Below, piece after piece: positions 10,265 to 20,143 of a stretch of 64,000 nucleotides of DNA. The translations under genes were made by a program, and so were the position numbers. The notes beneath the pieces are model-generated. The model searched no databases and was not told the origin of the DNA. It was given only the letters and a program-made list of their open reading frames with translations. The stretch comes from Astragalus membranaceus (Eukaryota > Streptophyta > Magnoliopsida > Fabales > Fabaceae). The stretch lies in NCBI GenBank assembly GCA_039519185.1, contig CM076846.1, forward strand, positions 104,938,442-105,002,441, read 5' to 3'. Every line of letters begins with the position of its first letter. The first letter of the stretch is position 1.

Positions 10265-12126
10265 CTTTTCTTTTTTAAGTGGGTCAAGCCTAACTAATTA
10301 AGATGTGTGGTTTAATGTATTGTTGATTTGACTGATACCTTGTTTGCCTTCATTCTTTTTCCTTTCTTTCTTATCATTAATTGTAGGCATACACATTTGT
10401 CTTCTTCTATGTTTGTTCCCTATCTCCTTTTCTTTTATTGCTTATGCTCATGCATTTCTCCCCAATTCTATCCGGATCCCCCCTTCTTGGCTCCCTTTCT
10501 TGAGGTAAGCAATGTACCTGATTGTTGTTGAAACCCCAGGCTAGCTTATTTGATATTGAACCCTAGTGTAGACGACATGTTGTTACCTTGCTTTTTCTGG
10601 ACTGTTCTGGCGTCTCACTTGCAGGTGGGGTAATATGTGTCGGGTAGTTTTAAGTGGTACGCCTTTACCACACACACTCACACCCTTATGATTATGTGCT
10701 TTGAGAGAGGCCTAAAACCCAAGGTCTGACAAAACTTAGGGGAGTGGAAACGAGTAGTGACTGGCAATTGGACTGTTGTCCTTCCGACTCTCACGAAAGT
10801 TTCAGCCAGAGTATGCTCTTTCATGATGCCTCACACCAGATGGCGTTCCATCGTTGTGGGTGCTACTGTGAAAGAGAATTAGCTTTGGTAACCTGGTGAG
10901 GAAGTGACTAGAACCCACATGGGAGGAACATTTGAGTTGTCCTAGAACCTAGGTCCCCACCTTCGTAGGACACAAGGGGCATACCAAATTGTGTGTTGCA
11001 TCGTAATATAGACATGTTTTCAAAAAAGAGCAGGAGGTTTTTCAAATAAAAAAGTAGAGAAAGAGCTGCTGTTGTAGCCTTTCTTCTGCCGGTCCGTACG
11101 AAGTGACATATGGCCCACTCTTTTCAAAAAAAGAGAGAACGAGCTGCCGTTGTAGCCTTTCTCTTACTAGGGCCATATGAAACCACGTATAGCCCGCATT
11201 TTTCAAAAAAAAAACAAAAAGAAGTATCTTGCATCCTGCATCATTGCATCATTACATCATTGCGTCATTTGCATTAAATAAAGTTCCCATTTTGAAAAGA
11301 ATCATTCATCTTGCATTCCCTTTCATTACATAAAGATAAAACAAAAAACAATTATCATCTGCATGGCATAAGCATTTCATTTATAATCATGCAAAAAATC
11401 TTCGTCAAGTTCATCCAAGACGAGGCATTCATACATAAGCATTATTTCAAAAAAAGACATGGTAGAACTACGTACGCTTTAATTCCTCATCACAGTGAGG
11501 ATACGTAGGAGCGGGTCCGCCCCGTCAAGCATAACAAATGAAAAAAGCCATTTTGAAAAAGCATCATTCTTGCATTCAAAAATGCATTGAAATTTTGTAT
11601 TTCATCTTGCACAAAAAAAAACAATTTTTTTTATTTTTTTTTATTTTTTAGAATAAGTACACTTCTCAAGTGGTCATTTTTCCATGCATTTGCATATCAT
11701 GATCTGTAAAATAAAGGTTTTGATGAGAGCCGAAACGATTTTGCAAAATAGTCATTCCCCAAAAAAAAAAAAAAAAAACTCAAGGTGTTCCAAAGTACCC
11801 AGTTCTCGAGTCAGCAGCTCATTCACATAACTTCAAAATTTTTGCATCTCATCCATCCCATGATAAAAGATTAAAATTGTTCATAAATTTTTTCTATCAT
11901 GTGAAGCATTCTTCTAGGCATGCATGCCATGTGCAGTCGCCCCTGTCCGTGTCCGTCAGTTTCCCTGCTTTATCATCATTCCCCGTCTTAGTCTAGCCCC
12001 GCCCGTAAAGCCTAAAGTGTCGCATGCATTTGTTCAGTCATTCGTTCTTGCGCTTATGTTGTGTGCCCTGTTATCTCTAGAAAGAGGCCAACTGGTTTGC
12101 CGATATCCGCTTCAGACTCAAGATTC
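10265..12126 (+). other. Long untranslated leader of the Ogre-like element
   Basis: 1.9 kb lies between primer site and gag with no convincing ORF, although autonomous Ogre elements usually carry an extra ORF here. Repeated pieces are visible: a GAGCTGC(T/C)GTTGTAGCC motif at about 11057 and 11141. A copy of the LTR two-hairpin module lies at 11468-11529. Parts match the leader of element A (for example the CGTAGGACACAA motif near 10975). Confidence 0.7.
11468..11529 (+). ncRNA. Two-hairpin RNA module in the leader
   Basis: CTACGTA (11468-11474) pairs with TACGTAG (11502-11508), enclosing CCTCA (11485-11489) and TGAGG (11496-11500). A second stem CGGG/CCCG (11512-11515, 11521-11524) runs into GTCAAG. 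Compared with the LTR copy, the inner stems have different bases that still pair. Confidence 0.6.
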
Positions 12127-13554
12127 ATGGCGACCAATCAAGGAAACCTAGTGATTGAGAATCCCGGCAATTCAGGTCTAGATAATCCGATTATGGAAGT
12201 CCTCAAGCAGCTAGTCCAAGGGAATCAGGCACTAGTCCAAGAGAATCAGGCGTTAAATAGTAAAGTCGGGGTGATAGAAATGCAGATGGATGCGATAAGA
12301 ATGCAGATGACTGAAATGATGGGCACCCTGCAAGCTTTGAAAAACGGGACCACTACCGAAGATACTGCTGTTGTAAACCCAGGTGGGGCCGCAATCATCC
12401 TTCCTACCTCGGGACCCGCTGAAGCTGTGACTGCTATTCCCCATCCGGGATCTGGGGTTAATTATCCTGCTCACGCCCTGGGAGGTGCTGATCCACATGA
12501 GGTTTCTCTTTTCAATATGGATAGTGATCCTCAAGGTCACCTATTTGAGAACTCTCAACCCAGAGATCAGTTGCATGAGTTGGAAAAGCGTTTAAAAGCC
12601 ATAGAGGATTCAAAGACCAAAGCTAAAGAAGCCCGTGATCTATGTCTTGTTCCAGACTTGGTTATTCCCCCAAAGATGAAGGTGCCAGTCTTTGACCAAT
12701 ATTGTGGTACCAGCTGCCCAAATAGACACGTAACCATGTACGCCCGAAGGATGACCGCATACAATCACGACGACAAACTGCTCATCCACTACTTCCAGTA
12801 CAGCCTAACTGGGGCATCTCTGGATTGGTACATGCAGTTGCAGCCTTCCGACATCCACAGTTGGAAGGACCTTTCTGAAGCTTTCTTAAAGGAGTACGAA
12901 TACAACAAAGACATGGCTCCAGATCGGATTCAGCTGCAGTATATGAGCAAGAAAGATCATGAGTCCTTTAAGGAATATGCTCAAAGATGGAGGAGCATAG
13001 CTGCTCAGGTGAAGCCACCATTGACTAAAAAGGAGATGGTGTACATGTTTATGGAGACTCTCCCAGCTGTTTTCTATGAACGTCTGGTTGGAAGTGGGTC
13101 CTCAAGCTTCTCAGATGTGATCAAAATAGGGGCAAGACTTGAAGTCGGGATGAAGAGAGGAAGAATCCCCTGCAATCCTACTGGCGCCGACAATGCTAGT
13201 GATTTGCCTGCAAGGAAAAATGGAGAAATCAATGCTATAGTGGGACAAGGAAAGTCACGTCAGTACGACCCCATTCCTGTGTCGTACACTGATTTGTGCA
13301 GCTATCTAATCAACCATAGGTTGATCTCTCCTCGTGGGATGAAGCCAGTCCAACCTCCATTCCCAAGAAGGTATAATGCAAAGGCTACCTGTGAATTCCA
13401 TTCTGGGGCAATTGGTCACTCTACTGAGAACTGTCATCCTTTGAAGCAGTCGGTTCAGGATCTTATTGATACAAAACAGTTGACCTTTGATGAGGGAGGT
13501 GAAGGACTAAACCCTTTGAGATCAGGGCTGTCAGGCCGGGATGGCAGTAGTTGA
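12127..13554 (+). CDS. gag: Gag protein of a non-autonomous Ogre-like element
   Basis: This is an intact 475-residue ORF. I chose ATG 12127 (MATNQGNLVIENPG) over the upstream in-frame ATG at 12061 because retroelement gag starts of this type begin there. Residues about 25-75 are a short coiled coil with NQALVQENQALNSK. A retrotransposon gag (capsid-like) region spans about residues 175-350, with FQYSLTGASLDWYMQL and a YAQRWRSIAAQVKPPL segment. A zinc-knuckle-like CEFHSGAIGHSTENC lies at about 422-436. The usual continuation into protease is missing: the last residues (RSGLSGRDGSS) look like a deletion junction. The protein would assemble particles, but reverse transcription and integration enzymes must come from another element. 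Confidence 0.88.
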   Translation: MATNQGNLVIENPGNSGLDNPIMEVLKQLVQGNQALVQENQALNSKVGVIEMQMDAIRMQMTEMMGTLQALKNGTTTEDTAVVNPGGAAIILPTSGPAEAVTAIPHPGSGVNYPAHALGGADPHEVSLFNMDSDPQGHLFENSQPRDQLHELEKRLKAIEDSKTKAKEARDLCLVPDLVIPPKMKVPVFDQYCGTSCPNRHVTMYARRMTAYNHDDKLLIHYFQYSLTGASLDWYMQLQPSDIHSWKDLSEAFLKEYEYNKDMAPDRIQLQYMSKKDHESFKEYAQRWRSIAAQVKPPLTKKEMVYMFMETLPAVFYERLVGSGSSSFSDVIKIGARLEVGMKRGRIPCNPTGADNASDLPARKNGEINAIVGQGKSRQYDPIPVSYTDLCSYLINHRLISPRGMKPVQPPFPRRYNAKATCEFHSGAIGHSTENCHPLKQSVQDLIDTKQLTFDEGGEGLNPLRSGLSGRDGSS

Positions 13555-15652
13555 AGAGGATCGAGGTGTTGATCGTCAAGCATTTGTGTCTTCGTCATGC
13601 ATTTTCACGTAGTTTTCAGTTCAAAGCAAATTTTATGTAATGCAATCCTCTGGCTCTGCCCAAGGCCTTAGGATATTCCAATAAGGGCACATGTTTCCTT
13701 GTCAGCATCGTCATCTATAAAAGTTACCCTTTTCAGTCGCTTTTGTTCAAAATCGTCATTGCCCTGTTTTATCATAAGTCCATCAGTGCATATTTGACTT
13801 TTAGTTCAGTCTAACGCTTTAAGTCCTCCATGCTGGGGCAAGACTGTGATCACTAATTTTCCTTGTTAATATCATATTCCTTCAGTGCAAGTCTTTCAAA
13901 AGATAATAATAAACAAGAAAATAAGCTCGCTAGGTGGAAAACCCGCAAAGGGCGGCCTAGGCAGAAAAAAGCGTCCGATGGATCGAAAACCCGCAAAGGG
14001 CGGTCCAGGCAAAAGTTAGGGCATAAAAAAAAAGAGAAAAAAATGCAAAGAAAGGAGCAAACACATATAGATAGATGAACCGTTATCTTGTTTTACAAAA
14101 ATAAATAAGCCATCGGGATTTGAGATGAAGTGTGGCCACCTCCCTATACCCTCAAGAACCCAAAATCCCAGAAAGTCCCTTTCCTACCTACCTTAAGCCA
14201 AGAAAAACCAAACTCAAAAATATACCCTCTAATCGCCCTAGACAAGGATCACTTCAAATATCAAAAACAAAAATAGTGCATCAGCTCACTCGACTCAAAA
14301 GCAAAGAAAGAAGAAAAGTCCGAAAAATGAAACAAATGAGTCAAAAAAAAAAAATCAAAAAGACAAAAAATAATAAGTTGTGAGCTGATACATGTTGCCA
14401 CAAAGCACAAGAGACCCTTGTCTCGATAAATCTTCCAACACCTGGTTCCATAAACCTCCAAACACTTCCTTTGGCCCCAACACCAAACCCCTCAGCCATT
14501 CTACCATGAGACACAAATTTGCCTTAACAAAGCCCAAATAAGCCCAATAACCATCTCCCTCATAGACCGTTAACCGTCAACCAACGCCGAACAAAACTCA
14601 TCCTCCCATTAGCCTCAAACACTTCATTAAGCCTAACTATCCTTCCTCCACAAAACACCACAATCCTGAAAAGTCCATTCCGATCAATGACCGATTGCTT
14701 TTGTTCTCTCAGATTCTAATCTTAGGACGAACAAGCTTATCTATGTACAATGTGTTTGCTCAAAAGAAAAAAACAAACGATCAGAAAAAAGAAAGCTGAT
14801 CAAGAAAGAATAAACCCTCAGAAAAAAAGAGAACTGAGGAAACAAAAACGAACAGTCAGAAAAAAGAAAGCTGACAAAATAAAAAAAAAGAGGGACTTGC
14901 ACTCCAAAACACACTCAAGTGGCATTAAAACAAGGTTTAGTGATCACCAAGTAAGGTTTCTTTCATGCCAAAAGTTGAGACATTCACAGAGAACCAAAGA
15001 TTTGCACTGAGAACACCACTCAGATCTAAAAGTTGGGGTATTCTCTTCACAACCTGCCCACCCTAGTCCGGGGAGAGTCTGTTCAGTGTCCATCCATGGC
15101 CATTCATCCTTTCACCCGATGTCAGCCATGGCACTAGTTCCTGCGTATTTTCACTTTCACTCCGCTTCCTTTCACACTCCGGACAGGGGCAAGTCATTCA
15201 TTCACAGTCGCCGAAGGCCCGAATTGGGGGCAGTCTGGAATTCATCCTAAACACTCACCTGGCGTCTGCATGTTCATGTGTGTTCACTTGGCAATGTTTC
15301 ATAGAGAAAGCACAAGATTGTTATTGAAGGTTCAGTTATCATGGAATGGAGGAAAACATAAATGGGTTTGCTTGTAAATAATAACCTTGAGAACACCGCG
15401 GTTTAAATCAAAACTAGTTTTTCCAAAGAAAAAGGATGATCAAATTCACCCCCACTTTTGCATCCAAAGTCTCGCGTCTCATCATTATGAAAGTATTCAC
15501 AAAAAAAGTATTTGAATACCCCAAAAAATTTTGTCATATCATGCATCAAAATACTGCATTTGCATCCTCACATAGCAAAAAGACAAATAGGAAAAATTCT
15601 TTAACCAGCTATCTCAGCACATGAGGGGGTCGCCTAAAGTTGGCCGCTTGTG
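13555..15652 (+). other. Noncoding post-gag region of the Ogre-like element
   Basis: Sequence normally found downstream of pol starts right after gag. A unit with GAAAACCCGCAAAGGGCGG occurs twice at 13938-14010, and there are several A-rich stretches. Segments at 13830-13900 and 14240-14300 match element A at about 31.25 and 30.9 kb (minus strand). The short lysine-rich ORFs are low-complexity by-products. Confidence 0.65.
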
Positions 15653-16191
15653 GGGCTTCGGTGCTCGCCCGGATCCTTAGGGATTAGGTTGTTGTCTTGT
15701 AGGGCTTCAGTGCTCGCCTGGATCCTTAGGGATTAGGTTGTTATCTTGTAGGGCTTCAGTGCTCGCCTGGATCCTTAGGGATTAGGTTGTTATCTTGTAG
15801 GGCTTCAGTGCTCGCCCGGATCCTTAGGGATTAGGTTGTTGTCTTGTAGGGCTTCAGTGCTCGCCTGGATCCTTAGGGATTAGGTTGTTATCTTGTAGGG
15901 CTTCAGTGCTCGCCTGGATCCTTAGGGATTAGGTTGTTATCTTGTAGGGCTTCAGTGCTCGCCTGGATCCTTAGGGATTAGGTTGTTATCTTGTAGGACT
16001 TCAGTGCTCGCCTGGATCCTTAGGGATTAGGTTGTTATCTTGTAGGGCTTCGGTGCTCGCCTGGACCCTTAGGGATTAGGTTGTTATCTTGTAGGGTTTT
16101 AGTGCTCGCCTGGATCCTCAGGGATTAGGTTGTTATCTTGTAGGGCTTTGGTGCTCACCTTAATCCTTGGGGATTAGGATGTTTACCTTGT
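15653..16191 (+). repeat. 49-bp tandem repeat, 11 copies
   Basis: The unit GGGCTTCAGTGCTCGCCTGG...TTATCTTGTA repeats with starts at 15653, 15702, 15751 and so on to 16143. Middle copies are almost identical and the last two are diverged. It lies between the coding part and the 3' LTR, where Ogre-type elements often carry minisatellites. Confidence 0.92.
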
Positions 16192-17302
16192 AGGCACTTG
16201 AATTGTTGATCCTTAACCAAAATAAAAAGGAAGAAAATCAAAAATAGCATCTCATAGCATCCATCATTCCATTGAAATCATCACATCACATACACTTTGC
16301 ATAACATACATTCACAATCCATTTACATAGATAACTGCATTCCATAGAAAAAAAGAGCAAATAAGAAAGGAGAGAAGAAAATCACAGAAGACGGAACATA
16401 AAAGAACACAACATTTTCACATCATTCATCATTCTCATATCATCCATACCAGTCATCACTCCATGGCATCAAACAGTACATTACGCCTTCAAATTCGCAT
16501 CTCAGAAGAGCGAAAGAATAACAAAAGGAAAAGAAGAGAAAAATCAAACAGAAAAGGCATCCCACCAAAGTCAATCATTGCATTCATGTGCACCTCAAAC
16601 ATCCAAGTGCACGCATTTCATGCACCATCCAAGAGAAAAGTTACTTCGGACCTGAATCCCAAAAATCTCATTTTTAGAAAATCATCAACCCCGAGTTAGT
16701 AAACTCCATCAACCCTGAGTTAGTAAACTCCCTCAACACAGAGTTAGTGAACTCCCACAGAGTTAGTGAACTCCCACCGAGTTAGTGAACTCCTTCCACA
16801 GATCACAACATTGTGTACGAGCACGCAATGGATCCATCAGACTTCGTCAAGTCCTTCGGATTAGTTGTGTCAGCCTAAGGCATAGCGTAAATCCATTGAT
16901 CAAATCAGTTCCGGACCTGATGTTGATCGGTCGCTCGAAAAGGCCACCCCCCCAGAGCTCGGACTCGACAAGAGTCCGTTAAAAGGTTTTAGGCAGCCTC
17001 CGAATTCCCAATTTACCGCTTTCTGCACGCCAAGTGCCCGTTTTACTTTTCTGTCTGCACGCCAAGTGCCCGTTTTACTTTTCTGTATGCACGCAAGTGC
17101 CCATTTTACCTTTTCTGTCAGCACGTTAGTGTTCATTTACTGTTTTCGCATCGACACGAAAGTGTCTATCTTTCCAAAAAAAGAGGGAGAAAATTCGGGT
17201 TTCTCCAAATGGACAAAATTGGTATAATTTCTGAATTCTTTATTTCTATTTTACCTTCGTAATATGTCTCGCGCAATTCATATTTCTTGGTAAAATCCAA
17301 AT
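16192..17302 (+). repeat. 3' noncoding region with two short tandem arrays
   Basis: At 16690-16791 GAGTTAGT(A/G)AACTCC recurs five times. At 17021-17150 a unit of about 33 bp with GCACGCCAAGTGCCCGTTTT occurs about four times, decaying at the right edge. No gene is visible. Confidence 0.75.
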
Positions 17303-17315
17303 AAAGAGGGGCAGC
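17303..17315 (+). other. Polypurine tract of the Ogre-like element
   Basis: AAAGAGGGGCAGC lies directly before the 3' LTR start TGTCATACC. It matches the tract of element A. Confidence 0.82.
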
Positions 17316-18521
17316 TGTCATACCCCAATTTTGTCCAGCTTAGATCAAAACCCTAATTTTCCACAAAAAATAAATAAATTGAAGAGCGAAGAGCCTTATG
17401 CACTGCATTTCGGATCCTAGAAGGCATTCCAAGGTTTTTGAAATCATTTTTAGGGTTGAAACGCATTTTTCGGGCAAATTAGGGTTTTAGCGTCAAAAAG
17501 GGTATTTTGGTCAATTGTAATGGTTTTTTTCAAAAAGGCTCAAAAAATATGTATAATTAAAAATATGAAATCTGAAATCAAAAATGAATAATAAAATAAT
17601 ATTGGATGTTTATTGTATTTTTAGAATTAGGGCTAATTCCTTTTAGGTGCTTTTTGCTTTTATCCATTTTTGGCCAAAGTAAGTACCAATTTCACAAGCA
17701 AACAACCTCCCTCACTCCACCCTCATGCCCTTCACTTCAGCCCCATCAAGTGCACATCACAAAAAAAGCCTTTCATCATGACAAGCACACCTTTGAGTCC
17801 AATAACATTCAATACACAACATATTTTTACCTTCCTTATCTCTACACCACTAAATACACACTAATTTATTCACCTCCTTCACTCCACCCTCATGCCCTTC
17901 ACTTCCCCATCAAGTGCACATCACAAAAAAGGCCTTTCATCATGACAAGCACACCTTTGAATCCAATAACATTCAATACACAACATATTTTTACCTTCTT
18001 TCTCTCTACACCACTAAATACACACTAATTTCTTTATTTCCCTCTCACAACCTTAAACCCATTAGATCTTTGGCCTCCCAAGGATTTGAATAAGAACAAC
18101 TCACTTCTCTCCTCTCCAAAAAGACCAAGAACTACGTAGCTTTGAATTCTCCATCGCACCAGGAGATACGTAGGAGCGAGAGGCCAACTCTCGTCAAGCG
18201 CCAAAAATAAAAATTTTCATTAAGTCTTCTCACTCCCTTTTCAATAAAGAGGCAAAATAAAAGAATTTTCAAATCAACACTTCAAACCACACATTTAATT
18301 AAAGGTTCCCTTTCGGTAGAAAGGAGGTACGGGGTGCTAATACCTTCCCCATGCCTAACCGACCCCCGAACCCATATCTCTAGTTTTCGAAAGACCATCC
18401 GCCTTGTCTAAAAGACCTTTTTTCAATGTTTTGGTCTTAAAATTAAAATATTGGTGGCGGCTCCATACCTTTTCCACGTTGTACAATGAGAAGTCCGAAC
18501 CGGATTTTTTGGGGTGCAACA
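17316..18521 (+). repeat. 3' LTR of the gag-only Ogre-like element
   Basis: This 1206-bp copy of 9028-10244 lacks 7 bp near 17587 and a few bases near 17905. The two-hairpin module is at 18132-18198. The 167-bp internal duplication is present. Confidence 0.92.
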
Positions 18522-18526
18522 GACGC

Positions 18527-19606
18527 GACTTCTAGGGGACTCGTCAAACCGGGTGAGTTCTACTCACGATTAGGGCTAATTATATTGTTCTGAATTTATC
18601 CTGTTTTTGAATCCTACGATAACAGTTCAGCTTTCGAAAATTTCTAGAACCGAGAAACGTTTATTCGAGTCAAAACCGTTTTCGTCGGAAAACGCTATTT
18701 TACGATTTTTATGAAAATATATATATCTATACCCTGGTTATGTGTTGGAATATAATCTGAATATTGTCGACAAACATCTATTTTTAAGTCTCGGGGTTCA
18801 TGGGAAGTCTCGGTATAAATTGGAATCGCTTTGGGGAGAAACTGACTTCGAAACAACTGAATTTTGAACCTTCTGGTGTCCATCGCGTCGCGACCCGTGT
18901 CTGTCGCGACGCGACCAAGTTAAAAAGTTTCAAAGATTTTGATTCTGTGTAATTTCGCGTCGCGACGGACCCTGTCCGCGTCGCGACGCAGTGTAAATTT
19001 TCAGTAAACCTAATTGAAATTGTTTTTGCTATAACTTTTGATCCGGTGGTCCGATCGAAGTGTTTTCAGTTGCGTTTTGAAGCTTATTAAAAACCCTATT
19101 TAAAGGTGTTATTTGAATTCTGAAATGCTCTGTTTTGAAAGAGTTTAACTCATGATTCTGGGAAATCTTGTGAAGACAAATTGTTTTGAAAACCGAAACT
19201 TAGTACACGTGTGGGTACGCCTATTAAATGGATGGACTGAATATACATTCATATATGTTAAATTGAATAATGATTATAACGCCGGATGTCTAACTATTGA
19301 ATTCATCTAAACGGGTTATAGATCGATAAAGATATAGATTATCTAACTCTCGAGAATTGATACGTATTGTCATATGTATCGCGTTGGGTGACGATCCGAC
19401 AAGTAGCATACTAGGGAGGGTAGTCATGACCCCTTACCTAGGCCCTGTATACGTTTTGGCGTGGTCAATTCGTGGGTTATCGGGATTGTGGGCTTTGCAC
19501 GACCGATTTATGCTAAGATAGGTTCACGACTCATCGAGATTGTGGGCTTTGCACGGTCGATGTTTCGTTTGGTAAAGCTTGTAATTATATAATAATTGAC
19601 AAGGCT

Positions 19607-19679
<73 letters not shown>

Positions 19680-20129
19680 GCACTTCATTCACCGGGATTG
19701 TGGGCTTTGCCCAGCCGGTAATGGGCTAGGTATATATATTGGTATAAATAGTTATAATTTAACTATGTAAACGGTTTTATAAATAAACCGAGTGGTAGTG
19801 AGGGGGCACGGTAGGACTCACTGAGACAAGTTGTCTCACCTAATCCATATTTGTTGTTTTTACAGAGAACAGGTTATAAGGACAGCAGGCGGCACAGTTA
19901 GTCGTCAGACTCGAGGAGAAGTTGGAGATGTAATCTTCCATCGATGTTTTGGATTTTTCTGATGTAGTCTCTGTATTCGGTCTTATGACTCGAACTTGTA
20001 TAATATTATTTTTATAGTTTCCGCTGTTTCTTGTAAAGATGTATATCTGAACAGGAATTTTTATACTCTGATTTGTACCAAATTGTATATTTAGGTATTT
20101 CTTTGTCAAAGAAATACCGGGGTGTTACA
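18527..20129 (+). repeat. 5' LTR of the Tekay-like element, second part
   Basis: This continues the LTR after the target duplication GACGC (18522-18526) and ends GGGGTGTTACA. It contains two CpG-rich palindromic clusters (18885-18912 and 18957-18989), three copies of a GGGATTGTGGGCTTTGC(A/C)C motif (19483, 19536, 19694) and a long TA microsatellite (about 19612-19676). Confidence 0.9.
19612..19676. repeat. TA dinucleotide microsatellite
   Basis: More than 30 uninterrupted AT/TA units in the LTR. The partner LTR has a shorter tract at about 26200-26237, followed by a local duplication of TATATATAGTAGCACTTCA. Confidence 0.95.
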
Positions 20130-20131
20130 TT

Positions 20132-20143
20132 TGGTATCAGAGC
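20132..20143 (+). other. Primer-binding site, initiator-Met tRNA type
   Basis: TGGTATCAGAGC lies two bases after the 5' LTR end of the Tekay-like element. It fixes the plus-strand orientation. Confidence 0.88.

Larger units (their letters stand above)
9028..18521 (+). mobile_element. Non-autonomous Ogre-like retrotransposon with gag only
   Basis: LTRs at 9028-10244 and 17316-18521 both start TGTCATACCCCAATTTTG and end GGGGTGCAACA. The duplication GACGC is exact (9023-9027 and 18522-18526). The undisturbed target is visible in the partner LTR of the host element at 25105-25120 (GCGAGGACGCGACTTC). The primer site is at 10246-10264 and the purine tract at 17303-17315. The 7071-bp interior has a 1.9-kb leader, an intact gag, then 3.7 kb of noncoding DNA with tandem repeats. 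No protease, RT, RNase H or integrase is present. The LTRs differ mainly by an 11-bp length difference and a few substitutions, so the insertion is fairly young. Confidence 0.93.

Noticed and set aside
13863..15010. Several lysine-rich ORFs of 60-90 codons after gag
   Set aside because: They come from A-rich runs and the GAAAACCCGCAAAGGGCGG repeat in the noncoding 3' region of the Ogre-like element.
15653..16191. CRISPR-like regular repeat
   Set aside because: Units are directly contiguous with no unique spacers, and the setting is a plant retrotransposon. It is a minisatellite.
20132..20143. tRNA-Met gene
   Set aside because: Only the 12-bp complement of the tRNA 3' end is present, right after an LTR. 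It is a primer-binding site.
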